DNA from: Candidatus Planktophila lacus
GTDB lineage: Bacteria; Actinomycetota; Actinomycetes; Nanopelagicales; Nanopelagicaceae
NCBI RefSeq assembly: GCF_002287925.1
Contig: NZ_CP016769.1
Coordinates: forward strand, 1,240,001-1,304,000
Length of the DNA stretch: 64,000 nt
Direction: 5' to 3'
Part shown: positions 47,905 to 56,713 of the stretch, in pieces
How the letters are laid out: each line of letters begins with the position of its first letter
Numbering within the stretch: the first letter of the stretch is position 1
The notes under the pieces: generated by a model
What the model was told of the DNA's origin: nothing
Database searches by the model: none
What the model saw: the letters and a program-made list of their open reading frames with translations, nothing else
Translations under genes and position numbers: made by a program

Positions 47905-47952
47905 AAGCATCTGAAGGCTAAGGATTAAACGAGAAATAGCGCTGAAAATCGC

Positions 47953-47958
47953 TAGGGT
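47953..47958 (+). promoter_or_regulatory. Putative -10 element for the HAD phosphatase gene
   Basis: TAGGGT stands 6 bases before the ATG at 47965, with no ribosome binding site. It is the same hexamer and spacing as before ilvD. Confidence 0.5.
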
Positions 47959-47964
47959 AGTGAC

Positions 47965-48732
47965 ATGTCACTCACCGTCAGACGCGCAGCGTTCTTTGAC
48001 GTCGATAACACCTTGGTTCGTGGCTCAACAATTTACTTCCTCGGCCGCGGCATGTACCAACGCGGTTTCTTCACAAAATCAGATATTTCGCGATTTGTAT
48101 TAGCCAATCTGAGATTTAGATTAACGGGGACTGAAAAGCAGGATGAGATAAATCGCTTTCAAAAATCTGCCCAAGACTTTATCGGCGGCCATAACGTTTC
48201 TGAGATTAGAACTGTTGCTCAAGAAATTTATGACGAATATGTCTCTCCCTCACTTTGGGAAGGCACCATCGAAATCGCGCAAGCACATCTAAATGATGAC
48301 GTAGAAGTTTGGTTGGTCACCGCAGCTCCGGAAGATATGGCAACGCTTATTGCGGAAAGACTTGGTTTTACTGGCGCTCTCGGCAGTAAGGCGGCGATAG
48401 TTGATGGCCACTACACCGGTGCAATGAACGGTCCGCTTTTGCACGGTAAAGAGAAAGCGGTTGCAATTGCAGAGATTGCTAAAGAGCGCGGATTTGTTCT
48501 AGCCGATTGCTTTGGATATTCCGATAGCCACAATGATCTTCCTTTACTTCAAAGCGTTGGCCATCCATCTGCAATTAATCCTGATGCAAAGTTAAGAATT
48601 CGTGCACTTAAGGAGAATTGGCCGATCCATGACTTCCGCAGAATGCGCTCTATCAATCGCTATCTGGGTCCGATCGTCTCGCGCGCTGCCTGGCTGGGAA
48701 CTCGCTTAACTCCACGCAGAGAATCCAGATAA
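47965..48732 (+). CDS. HAD-IB family phosphatase (SerB-like)
   Basis: A 255-residue HAD hydrolase of subfamily IB. Motif I is AFFDVDNTLVRGSTIYF (nucleophile and acid aspartates), motif II is WLVTAAPEDM (Thr) and motif IV is FGYSDSHNDLPLL. The capping region between motifs I and II is helical. Many actinobacteria carry such a protein, often annotated as phosphoserine phosphatase-like, but the substrate is not known. It is divergent from the phosphatase-res operon. Confidence 0.9.
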   Translation: MSLTVRRAAFFDVDNTLVRGSTIYFLGRGMYQRGFFTKSDISRFVLANLRFRLTGTEKQDEINRFQKSAQDFIGGHNVSEIRTVAQEIYDEYVSPSLWEGTIEIAQAHLNDDVEVWLVTAAPEDMATLIAERLGFTGALGSKAAIVDGHYTGAMNGPLLHGKEKAVAIAEIAKERGFVLADCFGYSDSHNDLPLLQSVGHPSAINPDAKLRIRALKENWPIHDFRRMRSINRYLGPIVSRAAWLGTRLTPRRESR

Positions 48733-48781
48733 CTCTTACAGTTCGCGCGAAGCGGTCACTTGCCAGTAATGTAGGCAAGTT

Positions 48782-50983
48782 ATGGAAACGCGCTCCTTTG
48801 CAGATTACTTACGTACCTTGGATGACGCTGCCCTAATATCCTTGTTTTCACATCGCCCAGATTTAATAACGCCGGTTCCACCTGATGTGGCATCTCTTGC
48901 AGTGCGCGCATCTTCTGCGCCAAGCCTGGCGCGAGCCATTGATGCCTTAAACGCTTGGCAATACCAAGTACTAGAAGCCTGCGCGATCGCTGCCGAACCA
49001 TTTACCGAAAAAACCATGGCAGCGCTAACTGATAAAGCAGCGCTCTTTGTTATTCCAGGCCTGCTCGAACGCGGCCTTATCTATCAAGGTAAAGATGGTT
49101 TCTATCTTCCAACCACCGTTCGCGAAGTCCTTGGCAATGAAATACAAGGACTTGGCCCACAGACTGTCGTTAAGTTAAATCTAAAGAAGTTAGATGAAGC
49201 ACCACCTGCTGCACAGAAAGCTTTGGAAGCGATGGTCTGGGGCCCACCGCGCGGAACTGTTGCAGATGTTAAGAAGCCTGGTGCCGGCGTTGCTTGGTTA
49301 CTTGAAAATAACTTTGTAGTTGCCGCTAATACCAAGACAGTTCTTTTAGTGCGCGAAGTAGCTCTTGCGCTTCGAGGTGGCAAGTTACATAAAGAGTTAC
49401 AAGTCCAAGAACCTACTTTGAAAACTGAGAAACGCGATCTCAAGAGCGTGCAGTTAGCTGCGATCGCAAATATCACCACCTTCCTTAGATGGACAGAGGA
49501 GATTCTAAATTTCTGGGCGCAAGAGCCTGCCGATACGCTGCGCTCTGGTGGCTTGGGAGTTCGCGATCTGAAAGTTCTCTCGGCCCATCTTGGTGTCGAC
49601 ACATCATGTGCTGCCTTTATCGCCGAGGTTTCTTATTTGGCCGGACTTGTGACAATTGATGCGGATGATCGAATTCTTCCAACTACCCAATTTGATATCT
49701 GGTTGATGCAAACGCCATCTGCGAGATGGCAATCTCTTGTTTCACCTTGGCTAATAACTTCTCGCGTGAGCGGTCTAGTTGGTAAAGATGAAAGTAAGAA
49801 CGTTGCTCCACTTGGCCCAGAGTTAGATCGCGTATCTGCTGCACCAATCCGTAAGTTAGTTCTGCGCTTACTTTCCGAAAACCCATCTGTAGCACCTGAG
49901 TTCAACTCATTTGCAGCCCTGGCCACTTGGCATATGCCGGCTAAGCGCAGCAACGGAATCCCAACTGATTATCTGCAGTGGGCGCTGCGCGAATCAGAAT
50001 GGCTTGGAATTACTGGCCAAGGTGTAATTTCCAAATATGGCTTAGAGCTCTTAGCTGGTGGTGAGTTAGAAAGTATTAATGAAGATTTACCTAAACCAGT
50101 TGATCACATACTTATTCAGAGCGATCACACCGCAATCGCCCCAGGGCCGTTGGAACATGAAATCGCGCAAGAGCTTGCGATCTTGGCAGAGATTGAAAGT
50201 CGCGGTGGCGCAACCGTTTACCGTTTTAGTGAAGCAACTATTCGCCGTGGTTTAGATCACGGCCGCAGTGGCGATGAAATTAAGGCGTTCTTAAAGAAGA
50301 CTTCTAAGACTCCGATGCCACAGCCGCTTGAGTATTTGATTGCAGATGTTGCAAAGAAGCACGGCAAGTTGCGCGTTGGAAATACATCTGCGTTTATTCG
50401 ATGTGAGGATGCTTCGCTAATCGCGCAGATCATGAACGATAAGCGTTTAGATCTCTTATCGCTACGCCAAATCGCGCCAGAAGTTTTAATCTGCCAACAC
50501 GATGCCGGCGATGCTATGAATATTCTGCGCAGCTTTGGTTACCTTCCAGCCGGTGAAGATTCACAAGGCGCTTTGCTGAGCGGACCGCGAATTCAGCGCG
50601 CTAAAACAAAAGCACGCCCACCAAGAATTATCGGTGAGTTCGAGCGACCAGATGAGATTCAACTAGAAGGTGCGCTTCGTGCACTACGTACTGGAGAAAA
50701 ATCTAGCCACCGCCAAAGCACGATGCGAAATATTGCCGCTAACGCTCTTGGTTCACTCCCCCGAACAACAGCGAACGAGACTTTAGATATCTTGGCTGAT
50801 TATCTGCAGAACCAACCAGCCACATCTCTTTCAATCGGTTATGCCGATAACAATGGTCTGGTTTCTCATCGAATAATCGATCCGTTGAAACTCTCTGCTG
50901 GCTCACTTGTCGCGCGAGATCATGCGACAGGAGAAGTTCAAAGCTTCAGGATCGCTCGTATTACAGGTGTGGCAGCGATATGA
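48782..50983 (+). CDS. Helicase-associated (XPB/Ssl2 N-terminal-like) protein
   Basis: A 733-residue protein with the actinobacterial helicase-associated domain: it begins SFADYLRTLDDAALISLFSHRPDLITPVP, and the region around residues 440-570 (VDHILIQSDHTAIAPGPLEHE) is the part related to XPB/Ssl2 N-terminal sequences. It has no helicase motifs of its own. It is thought to partner the XPB helicase encoded 1.1 kb downstream. An M20 peptidase gene stands between them, linked by ATGA overlaps on both sides. Confidence 0.88.
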   Translation: METRSFADYLRTLDDAALISLFSHRPDLITPVPPDVASLAVRASSAPSLARAIDALNAWQYQVLEACAIAAEPFTEKTMAALTDKAALFVIPGLLERGLIYQGKDGFYLPTTVREVLGNEIQGLGPQTVVKLNLKKLDEAPPAAQKALEAMVWGPPRGTVADVKKPGAGVAWLLENNFVVAANTKTVLLVREVALALRGGKLHKELQVQEPTLKTEKRDLKSVQLAAIANITTFLRWTEEILNFWAQEPADTLRSGGLGVRDLKVLSAHLGVDTSCAAFIAEVSYLAGLVTIDADDRILPTTQFDIWLMQTPSARWQSLVSPWLITSRVSGLVGKDESKNVAPLGPELDRVSAAPIRKLVLRLLSENPSVAPEFNSFAALATWHMPAKRSNGIPTDYLQWALRESEWLGITGQGVISKYGLELLAGGELESINEDLPKPVDHILIQSDHTAIAPGPLEHEIAQELAILAEIESRGGATVYRFSEATIRRGLDHGRSGDEIKAFLKKTSKTPMPQPLEYLIADVAKKHGKLRVGNTSAFIRCEDASLIAQIMNDKRLDLLSLRQIAPEVLICQHDAGDAMNILRSFGYLPAGEDSQGALLSGPRIQRAKTKARPPRIIGEFERPDEIQLEGALRALRTGEKSSHRQSTMRNIAANALGSLPRTTANETLDILADYLQNQPATSLSIGYADNNGLVSHRIIDPLKLSAGSLVARDHATGEVQSFRIARITGVAAI

Positions 50984-52089
50984 CGAGCGCCAATAGCGAT
51001 AAATACGGCAGACTTGACCCTATGTTGGCAGCGATAGAAGCGTTGGTTCGTTGTGAATCACCGAGCGAAGATATTGAAGCTTGTCGCAACGTTGTTCGTT
51101 TAGCGAGCGATATTTCAACGCGCGTGCTTGGAACACCTGCCCAGATAAAAGAGATCGAAGGCCGCCCGGTTTTCTGGTGGGGATCAGATACTCCTGAAAT
51201 TTTAATTTTGGCTCACCTCGATACCGTTTGGCCACATGGTTCTTATTCACCGCTCTGGGAAGTAAATGGCGATGTAGTTCGCGGCCCTGGCGTCTTTGAT
51301 ATGAAGGCGGGATTTGTTCAAGCCCTCTATGCGCTGAAGGGAATCTCTGAAGTTGGCGATCGCGTTGCACTTATTGCAACAACTGATGAAGAGACCGGAA
51401 GTTTTGCATCACGCAAATTAATTATGGATTTATCCGCCAAAGCGAAGGCGGTATTAGTTCTAGAAGCATCGCTTAACGGAAAAGTTAAGACCGGGCGTAA
51501 AGGCACCGCGATGTACAAGGTCAGCGCACATGGTCTGGCATCACATGCCGGCCTTGAACCAGAAAAGGGTGTCAACGCAACTGTTGAGATCGCGCATTTA
51601 ATTCTGAAGTTATCTGCGTTAGAGGATTCAGCTCATGGAACAACTGTTGTCCCAACACTTCTTCGTTCTGGCAATAGCGCAAATACAGTTCCTGATTTAG
51701 CAGTGCTAGAAATTGATGCCCGATCTTTCTCAAAGGCCGAACTAGAGCGAATTGATAAGGCGATTAAAGCGCTGCCTTCTACGGTGTCTGGGGCGCGTAT
51801 TGAAGTAACCGGTGGCTTAAATCGTCCGCCGCTACAACCTTCATCAACGAAAGAACTTTACGAGCGTGCAGAACGTGTCGCAAAAGAGATCGGCATGGCG
51901 CCTCTTGGTTGTGCCGAAGTCGGTGGCGCAAGCGATGGCAACTTTGCCGCGGCAGCTGGTGCGCAAGTACTAGATGGCTTAGGCGCAGTTGGCGGCGGAG
52001 CACATGCACCAAATGAATGGTTAAGTCTGAAATCGATCGAAGAACGAAGTGCGCTTCTGCATGCTCTAATAAAGGATCTCTTGAAATGA
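50980..52089 (+). CDS. M20-family metallopeptidase (carboxypeptidase G2-like)
   Basis: A 369-residue zinc hydrolase. The metal-binding and catalytic residues are visible: LAHLDTVWP (His, Asp), GPGVFDMKAG (bridging Asp), ATTDEETGS (catalytic Glu-Glu), and GGGAHAPNEW (last His); the dimerisation lid lies around residues 180-290. Members hydrolyse acylated amino acids, folate-type Glu conjugates or dipeptides; the substrate is not evident. There is no signal peptide, so it acts in the cytoplasm. ATGA overlaps couple it to the helicase-associated gene and to the XPB gene. Confidence 0.9.
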   Translation: MTSANSDKYGRLDPMLAAIEALVRCESPSEDIEACRNVVRLASDISTRVLGTPAQIKEIEGRPVFWWGSDTPEILILAHLDTVWPHGSYSPLWEVNGDVVRGPGVFDMKAGFVQALYALKGISEVGDRVALIATTDEETGSFASRKLIMDLSAKAKAVLVLEASLNGKVKTGRKGTAMYKVSAHGLASHAGLEPEKGVNATVEIAHLILKLSALEDSAHGTTVVPTLLRSGNSANTVPDLAVLEIDARSFSKAELERIDKAIKALPSTVSGARIEVTGGLNRPPLQPSSTKELYERAERVAKEIGMAPLGCAEVGGASDGNFAAAAGAQVLDGLGAVGGGAHAPNEWLSLKSIEERSALLHALIKDLLK

Positions 52090-53735
52090 GCGAAGGCCCG
52101 CTAATTGTTCAGAGCGATAAGACGCTCCTGCTAGATATTGATCATCCGATGTCGACAGAATGTCGTCGCGCTATTGCGCCTTTTGCTGAACTCGAACGTT
52201 CGCCTGAACATATTCATACCTACCGTTTAACAAACCTTGGATTATGGAATGCGCGCGCTGCCGGCCATGATGCTGAACTAGTTATCGATACTTTAATTAA
52301 ATACTCGCGTTACGCGGTGCCACATTCTCTTCTTGTAGATGTTGCCGAAACTATGTCGCGTTACGGCCGTTTACGCCTTGAAGCCGACCCAGTACATGGC
52401 TTGATTCTTGTGACTACAGATGTCGGTGTACTTGAAGAAGTTATTCGTGCCAAGAAGATTGCACCGCTACTCGGTGTGCGAATCGATCCGGAAACTATTG
52501 CAGTTCATCCCAGCCAACGTGGTGCGATCAAACAATCACTACTGCGCTTAGGTTGGCCGGCAGAAGATTTCGCAGGTTATGTAGATGGCCAAGCACATGA
52601 AATCGCGCTAAAGCAGAGCGATTGGAAGATTCGTCCCTATCAAGAGTTAGCAGCAGAAGGTTTCTGGCACGGTGGTTCTGGCGTTGTTGTACTTCCTTGT
52701 GGCGCCGGAAAGACAATTGTCGGTGCTGCAGCAATGGCGCACGCCAAGGCAACAACTTTGATTTTGGTTACAAATACAGTTGCAGCGCGCCAATGGCGTG
52801 AAGAGTTGCTTCGTCGCACAACGCTTAATGAAGATGAGATCGGCGAATACTCAGGTGCTAAGAAAGAGATTCGCCCGGTCACAATTGCGACTTACCAAGT
52901 AATGACGAAGAAGAAGAACGGTGTTTACGCACACCTTGATCTCTTCGATACCCACGACTGGGGCTTAATCATTTACGACGAAGTTCACTTGCTTCCAGCG
53001 CCGATCTTTCGCTTTACCGCTGATATTCAATCGCGCCGCCGTTTAGGGCTTACCGCAACGTTAGTGCGCGAAGATGGCATGGAGGGCGAAGTCTTTTCTC
53101 TAATTGGTCCCAAGCGCTTTGACGTTCCTTGGAAAGAGATTGAAGCGCAAGGGTATATCGCACCTGCTGAATGTATAGAGGTACGTGTAAATCTCACTGA
53201 AGCAGAGCGTCTTTTATACGCTACTGCCGAGCCGGAAGAGCGTTATCGCTACTGCGCAACTACCCGCACTAAACGTGATGTTGTTGAAGAACTTGTTGGT
53301 CTACATGCAGGAGAGCAGATTCTTGTGATCGGGCAATATATCGATCAGTTGGATGACCTCTCTGAAACGCTTGGCGTTCCGGTAATTAAAGGTGAGACAC
53401 CAATCAAAGAGCGCGAAAAGCTTTTTGCCGCATTTCGCACCGGTGAGATCACATGTCTAGTTGTTTCGAAAGTTGCTAACTTTTCAATTGACCTACCTGA
53501 AGCAACAATTGCTATCCAGGTATCTGGAGCATTTGGTTCTCGTCAGGAAGAAGCACAGCGCTTAGGCCGCATCTTGCGACCAAAGGCTGATGGCCGTGGC
53601 GCTAAGTTTTACTCAGTTGTTTCGCGCGACACTATCGATCAAGACTTTGCCCAAAACCGCCAACGCTTCCTTGCTGAACAAGGTTATTCATACCAAATTA
53701 TTGACGCTGACGATGTGTATAAAGGCAAGATTTAA
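52086..53735 (+). CDS. XPB/ERCC3-type DNA helicase
   Basis: A 549-residue superfamily 2 helicase. The N-terminal damage-recognition-like domain occupies about residues 1-165. Walker A is VVLPCGAGKTIVGAAA, the DEAH-type box is IYDEVHLLPAP, motif III is RLGLTATLVREDG, the RED motif is within that segment, and motif VI is QEEAQRLGRILRPK. It is a 3'-5' helicase used in DNA repair or transcription-coupled processes. The ATG at 52086 overlaps the peptidase stop; a longer frame upstream lies inside that gene. Its 3' end overlaps the convergent glutaredoxin gene by 38 bases. Confidence 0.94.
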   Translation: MSEGPLIVQSDKTLLLDIDHPMSTECRRAIAPFAELERSPEHIHTYRLTNLGLWNARAAGHDAELVIDTLIKYSRYAVPHSLLVDVAETMSRYGRLRLEADPVHGLILVTTDVGVLEEVIRAKKIAPLLGVRIDPETIAVHPSQRGAIKQSLLRLGWPAEDFAGYVDGQAHEIALKQSDWKIRPYQELAAEGFWHGGSGVVVLPCGAGKTIVGAAAMAHAKATTLILVTNTVAARQWREELLRRTTLNEDEIGEYSGAKKEIRPVTIATYQVMTKKKNGVYAHLDLFDTHDWGLIIYDEVHLLPAPIFRFTADIQSRRRLGLTATLVREDGMEGEVFSLIGPKRFDVPWKEIEAQGYIAPAECIEVRVNLTEAERLLYATAEPEERYRYCATTRTKRDVVEELVGLHAGEQILVIGQYIDQLDDLSETLGVPVIKGETPIKEREKLFAAFRTGEITCLVVSKVANFSIDLPEATIAIQVSGAFGSRQEEAQRLGRILRPKADGRGAKFYSVVSRDTIDQDFAQNRQRFLAEQGYSYQIIDADDVYKGKI

Positions 53736-53952
53736 AACGCTCTACATCTACTCTGAAGAAGTCATGATGCTCACCATCAATATGAATCACAGGAACTTCG
53801 TGACCGTATAACTTTTCTAGTTCTGGACTTCCGTCAATTAGCTTTATCTCTAATTCAAAATTCAATTCTTCGGTAAGCCCCGCCAAAGTTACTTCAGCGT
53901 TCTCGCATAAATGACAGCCGCTGCGTGAATAAACAGTTACTAGCGGTTTCAC
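53698..53952 (-). CDS. Glutaredoxin-family thiol protein
   Basis: An 84-residue thioredoxin-fold protein with the active site SRSGCHLCENAE (C13, C16) and the cis-proline segment EVPVIHIDGE. It matches the DUF836/glutaredoxin-like family common in actinobacteria. Partners are unknown. It ends inside the 3' end of the XPB gene and starts overlapping the stop of the upstream small gene (ATGA). Confidence 0.88.
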   Translation of the reverse strand: MKPLVTVYSRSGCHLCENAEVTLAGLTEELNFELEIKLIDGSPELEKLYGHEVPVIHIDGEHHDFFRVDVERFKSCLYTHRQRQ

Positions 53953-54296
53953 TTCTTCTTTTTCTTTGGTGATGTAAATGCTCGGTCAACCAACTCTTGA
54001 ATAATTAAGGTGGCATCACCTTTGGCGCGATAAAGATTATCTTCCGCGTTCTTCAATAACGTCTCGGCAGTTGTCTTTGTGACAGTTCCTACTAATGGAC
54101 CATACTTCTTTGAGAAAACCTTGTGAGCGAACTCGCCGATCGAATTTGCTAACTCGGCGCGAGCTTCATCCAAGGTTGGTTCTGGGCGCGCTGCAGAAGT
54201 ATTGAAATCCAAGGTAATTGGTCGCTCAGATTTCATCCTTGAGATTACTTCTGTGAAATCTATGTCCGCTATCTCTTCTTGGGACTCAGGGGTCAT
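53949..54296 (-). CDS. Uncharacterised small acidic-to-basic protein
   Basis: A 115-residue protein that I do not recognise. The first 45 residues are acidic and Pro-containing, the middle is predicted helical (DEARAELANSIGEFAHKVF), and the end is a lysine run (SPKKKKK) that may contact nucleic acid or membrane lipids. No signal peptide or membrane segment. It is translationally coupled to the glutaredoxin gene and divergent from the secreted metalloprotease gene over 35 bases. Confidence 0.65.
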   Translation of the reverse strand: MTPESQEEIADIDFTEVISRMKSERPITLDFNTSAARPEPTLDEARAELANSIGEFAHKVFSKKYGPLVGTVTKTTAETLLKNAEDNLYRAKGDATLIIQELVDRAFTSPKKKKK

Positions 54297-54331
54297 GGCG
54301 ACATTCTCGCACCCTGATAGCGTTAGGCGCT

Positions 54332-56713
54332 ATGGCAAGGAAATTTATGCGAATTCCCACTCGCTCTGTTGCCATACTCACAGCGATATCCGCGCTTTTT
54401 CTGGGATTAGTTGCACCAACATCAGCAGATGCGTTAGTTCTGGTTCGTCCTGCAACGCATTGGGGCAACGTTTATGCCGGTCCTGCAACCAATATTCTCC
54501 AATCTCCAACTCCGAAAGTTGGAAAGCTAGAGAAGAAATCAAAGATAATTGTTAAGTACAACAACTTTCCTGAATGGACCAAGGTTCAGGTGCAAGCCGC
54601 CGTTGATGTTTGGGCGGCAAACTTTGAATCCAGCGTTCCAATTTATATTGATGCGACTTGGGGAAGATCTTCCTCGTATAGCGTCTTAGGAAGTGCCCGA
54701 CCTGGAAGTTACTTCGCAAACTTTAAAGGCGCTCCTGATTCCAGTCTCTGGTATCCATCGGCGCTAGCAAATGCACTTGCCGGTAAAGATTTAGATGGCG
54801 ATAACCCCGAAATGATTATCACCGTTAACTCGTTAGCAAGTTGGTACCGTGGTACTGGATCTGGTCCAAGTAGAACTGAATACGATCTGCAATCTGTCAT
54901 CCTGCACGAGATGGCACATGGATTGGGTTTTCTCTCAACCGATAGTTATGACGATTTCTTTGGTTACGGATCAATTGATCAACCAACTCCATATGATGCA
55001 TATGCGCAAACAGGAGACGGCCGCAGACTTTCTGATCTTCCTTCTCCTTCTCTTGAACTTGGTGAAGCGCTAACTTCGAAGTTAGTTTGGTCAGGACCAC
55101 TTGGAATAGCAGCAAATGGTGGCGTGAAACCTCTCTTATATACGCCTAAGAAATATGAAGATGGTTCTTCAGTAAGCCATTTAGATGAAGCAACATTTTC
55201 TAACGCCGGTAAAGATGCGGCGATGTCTCCTAATCTTGACGCCGGAGAAATTTTCCACGAGCCAGGGCCACTGCTACTTGCGATGATGCAAGATCTACGC
55301 AACAAGCCACCTGTGGGTATTGCCGTTGGCATTCCGCAGCAAGTTCGTAACGCTCAAGCACTCGTTTCAGAAGGTTCAGCGATCATTCGCTTTGATCCAC
55401 CTGCCAATGCTCGTGCTGCACAAATTACTAGCTACACCGTAAAGAACACTAAGACTGGTGCAGAGAAGAGTTTCACATCTGGCCCGGCTGTTATGACAGG
55501 GTTAAAGAACGGCACGCTGTATTCCTTTGAAATAACTGCATCTAATTCATTAGGAACTTCTGATCCAGTCACAACAAATTCCATAACTCCGCAAGAGCCT
55601 TGGAAGAAGACGGTGATTGATCCGAAGGTAGATGCGCGTAATCTCACCAGCACTACCTTTAACGCTAATCCTGCGATTATTTATCAAGATGCGATAAATG
55701 GATCGCTTAAAGTTGCGCTCTGGAATGGCAAGCTGTGGAGCAAATTAACTGTTGACGGTCGCGGCGGATCTGCAGGTCGTACGCGTAATCCCATTGCAGG
55801 AGATGTCTCTGCTTGCGTCAGTGGATTTGGCAAAGCGCAAACCTTGCATATCTTCTACTCTGATTCGGTAGATAAAGATCTGCGTTATGCCACATATGAT
55901 GGCAAGAGTTTCAAATATGAAATTATTGACGGCAATGGCGCAGCGGTAAATAATTACGAAGATCCAATTCGCGTGCGCACAGCTAGCGATGTCAGCGTTT
56001 CAAACGCCTGCTCAATTAGCTCAGCTGGTACCCAAGTCTTCTATCGCGATGAGTCTCAAGGAATTCTCTTGGGCGCCGTAAAAGCCAAATCTAGTACCGA
56101 ATGGAAATATGAACTCGTTGATGGTGATCGTAAAACTGATGATCGAACAACTGGAGATGTGGGCTTCCATCTAGATGCGCTCTTTGATGGCAAAGAGACT
56201 GTTCTGCTCTATGACTCGATCCTTACAATTAACACTCGCAAGGAAGCAACCTCGGGTGCGATAAGAGTTGCTAAGCGAATTGGCCTGGCGGCAAGTAGTT
56301 GGCGTTATCAAACTCTTGATACCTCAGGGAATGCGATCTCAGTCGTTGGCTATGACGTTGCACTGCACAAGGGTGCGCGTGGAATTCTTGCGACTTGGCT
56401 TACCTCTTCAATTCTTACGATTCCTAAGGCGGAACAGATTCGTTGGGCATATTTAGGTGCTCCAACGGTATTTACAACTTTGCCACCAACTAACTATGGA
56501 ACTCCCTCTAAGTTTCTAAGTAGCGATGGAACGACAACGGCCTTCAACTGTCAGGAAAGACTCTGCGCAATTGATATCTCGAAGAAGACAATCTCGCTCG
56601 TTTCTAAAGAGCAGAGCTCAGATGGAATTGATTCAACTTGGATAGTCTTAAATAAAGTGCGTAATTTAATTGCCGGCGTTGGTAACCAACTTATTTCGCT
56701 GCGCCCACTCTAA
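54332..56713 (+). CDS. Large secreted protein with zinc-metalloprotease motif, fibronectin III domain and C-terminal repeat region
   Basis: A 793-residue exported protein. The signal peptide covers about residues 1-34 (VAILTAISALFLGLVAPTSADA). The zinc site is VILHEMAHGLGFLST (H192, E193, H196; an HExxHxxGF motif close to the metzincin type), within a domain covering about residues 70-330. A fibronectin type III domain follows (about 333-420: PPANARAAQITSYTVKNTKT). The last 370 residues contain repeated beta strands that look like a propeller. There is no sortase or membrane anchor, so it is probably released. The substrate is unknown. Its end overlaps the convergent secreted-protein gene by 23 bases. 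Confidence 0.82.
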   Translation: MARKFMRIPTRSVAILTAISALFLGLVAPTSADALVLVRPATHWGNVYAGPATNILQSPTPKVGKLEKKSKIIVKYNNFPEWTKVQVQAAVDVWAANFESSVPIYIDATWGRSSSYSVLGSARPGSYFANFKGAPDSSLWYPSALANALAGKDLDGDNPEMIITVNSLASWYRGTGSGPSRTEYDLQSVILHEMAHGLGFLSTDSYDDFFGYGSIDQPTPYDAYAQTGDGRRLSDLPSPSLELGEALTSKLVWSGPLGIAANGGVKPLLYTPKKYEDGSSVSHLDEATFSNAGKDAAMSPNLDAGEIFHEPGPLLLAMMQDLRNKPPVGIAVGIPQQVRNAQALVSEGSAIIRFDPPANARAAQITSYTVKNTKTGAEKSFTSGPAVMTGLKNGTLYSFEITASNSLGTSDPVTTNSITPQEPWKKTVIDPKVDARNLTSTTFNANPAIIYQDAINGSLKVALWNGKLWSKLTVDGRGGSAGRTRNPIAGDVSACVSGFGKAQTLHIFYSDSVDKDLRYATYDGKSFKYEIIDGNGAAVNNYEDPIRVRTASDVSVSNACSISSAGTQVFYRDESQGILLGAVKAKSSTEWKYELVDGDRKTDDRTTGDVGFHLDALFDGKETVLLYDSILTINTRKEATSGAIRVAKRIGLAASSWRYQTLDTSGNAISVVGYDVALHKGARGILATWLTSSILTIPKAEQIRWAYLGAPTVFTTLPPTNYGTPSKFLSSDGTTTAFNCQERLCAIDISKKTISLVSKEQSSDGIDSTWIVLNKVRNLIAGVGNQLISLRPL

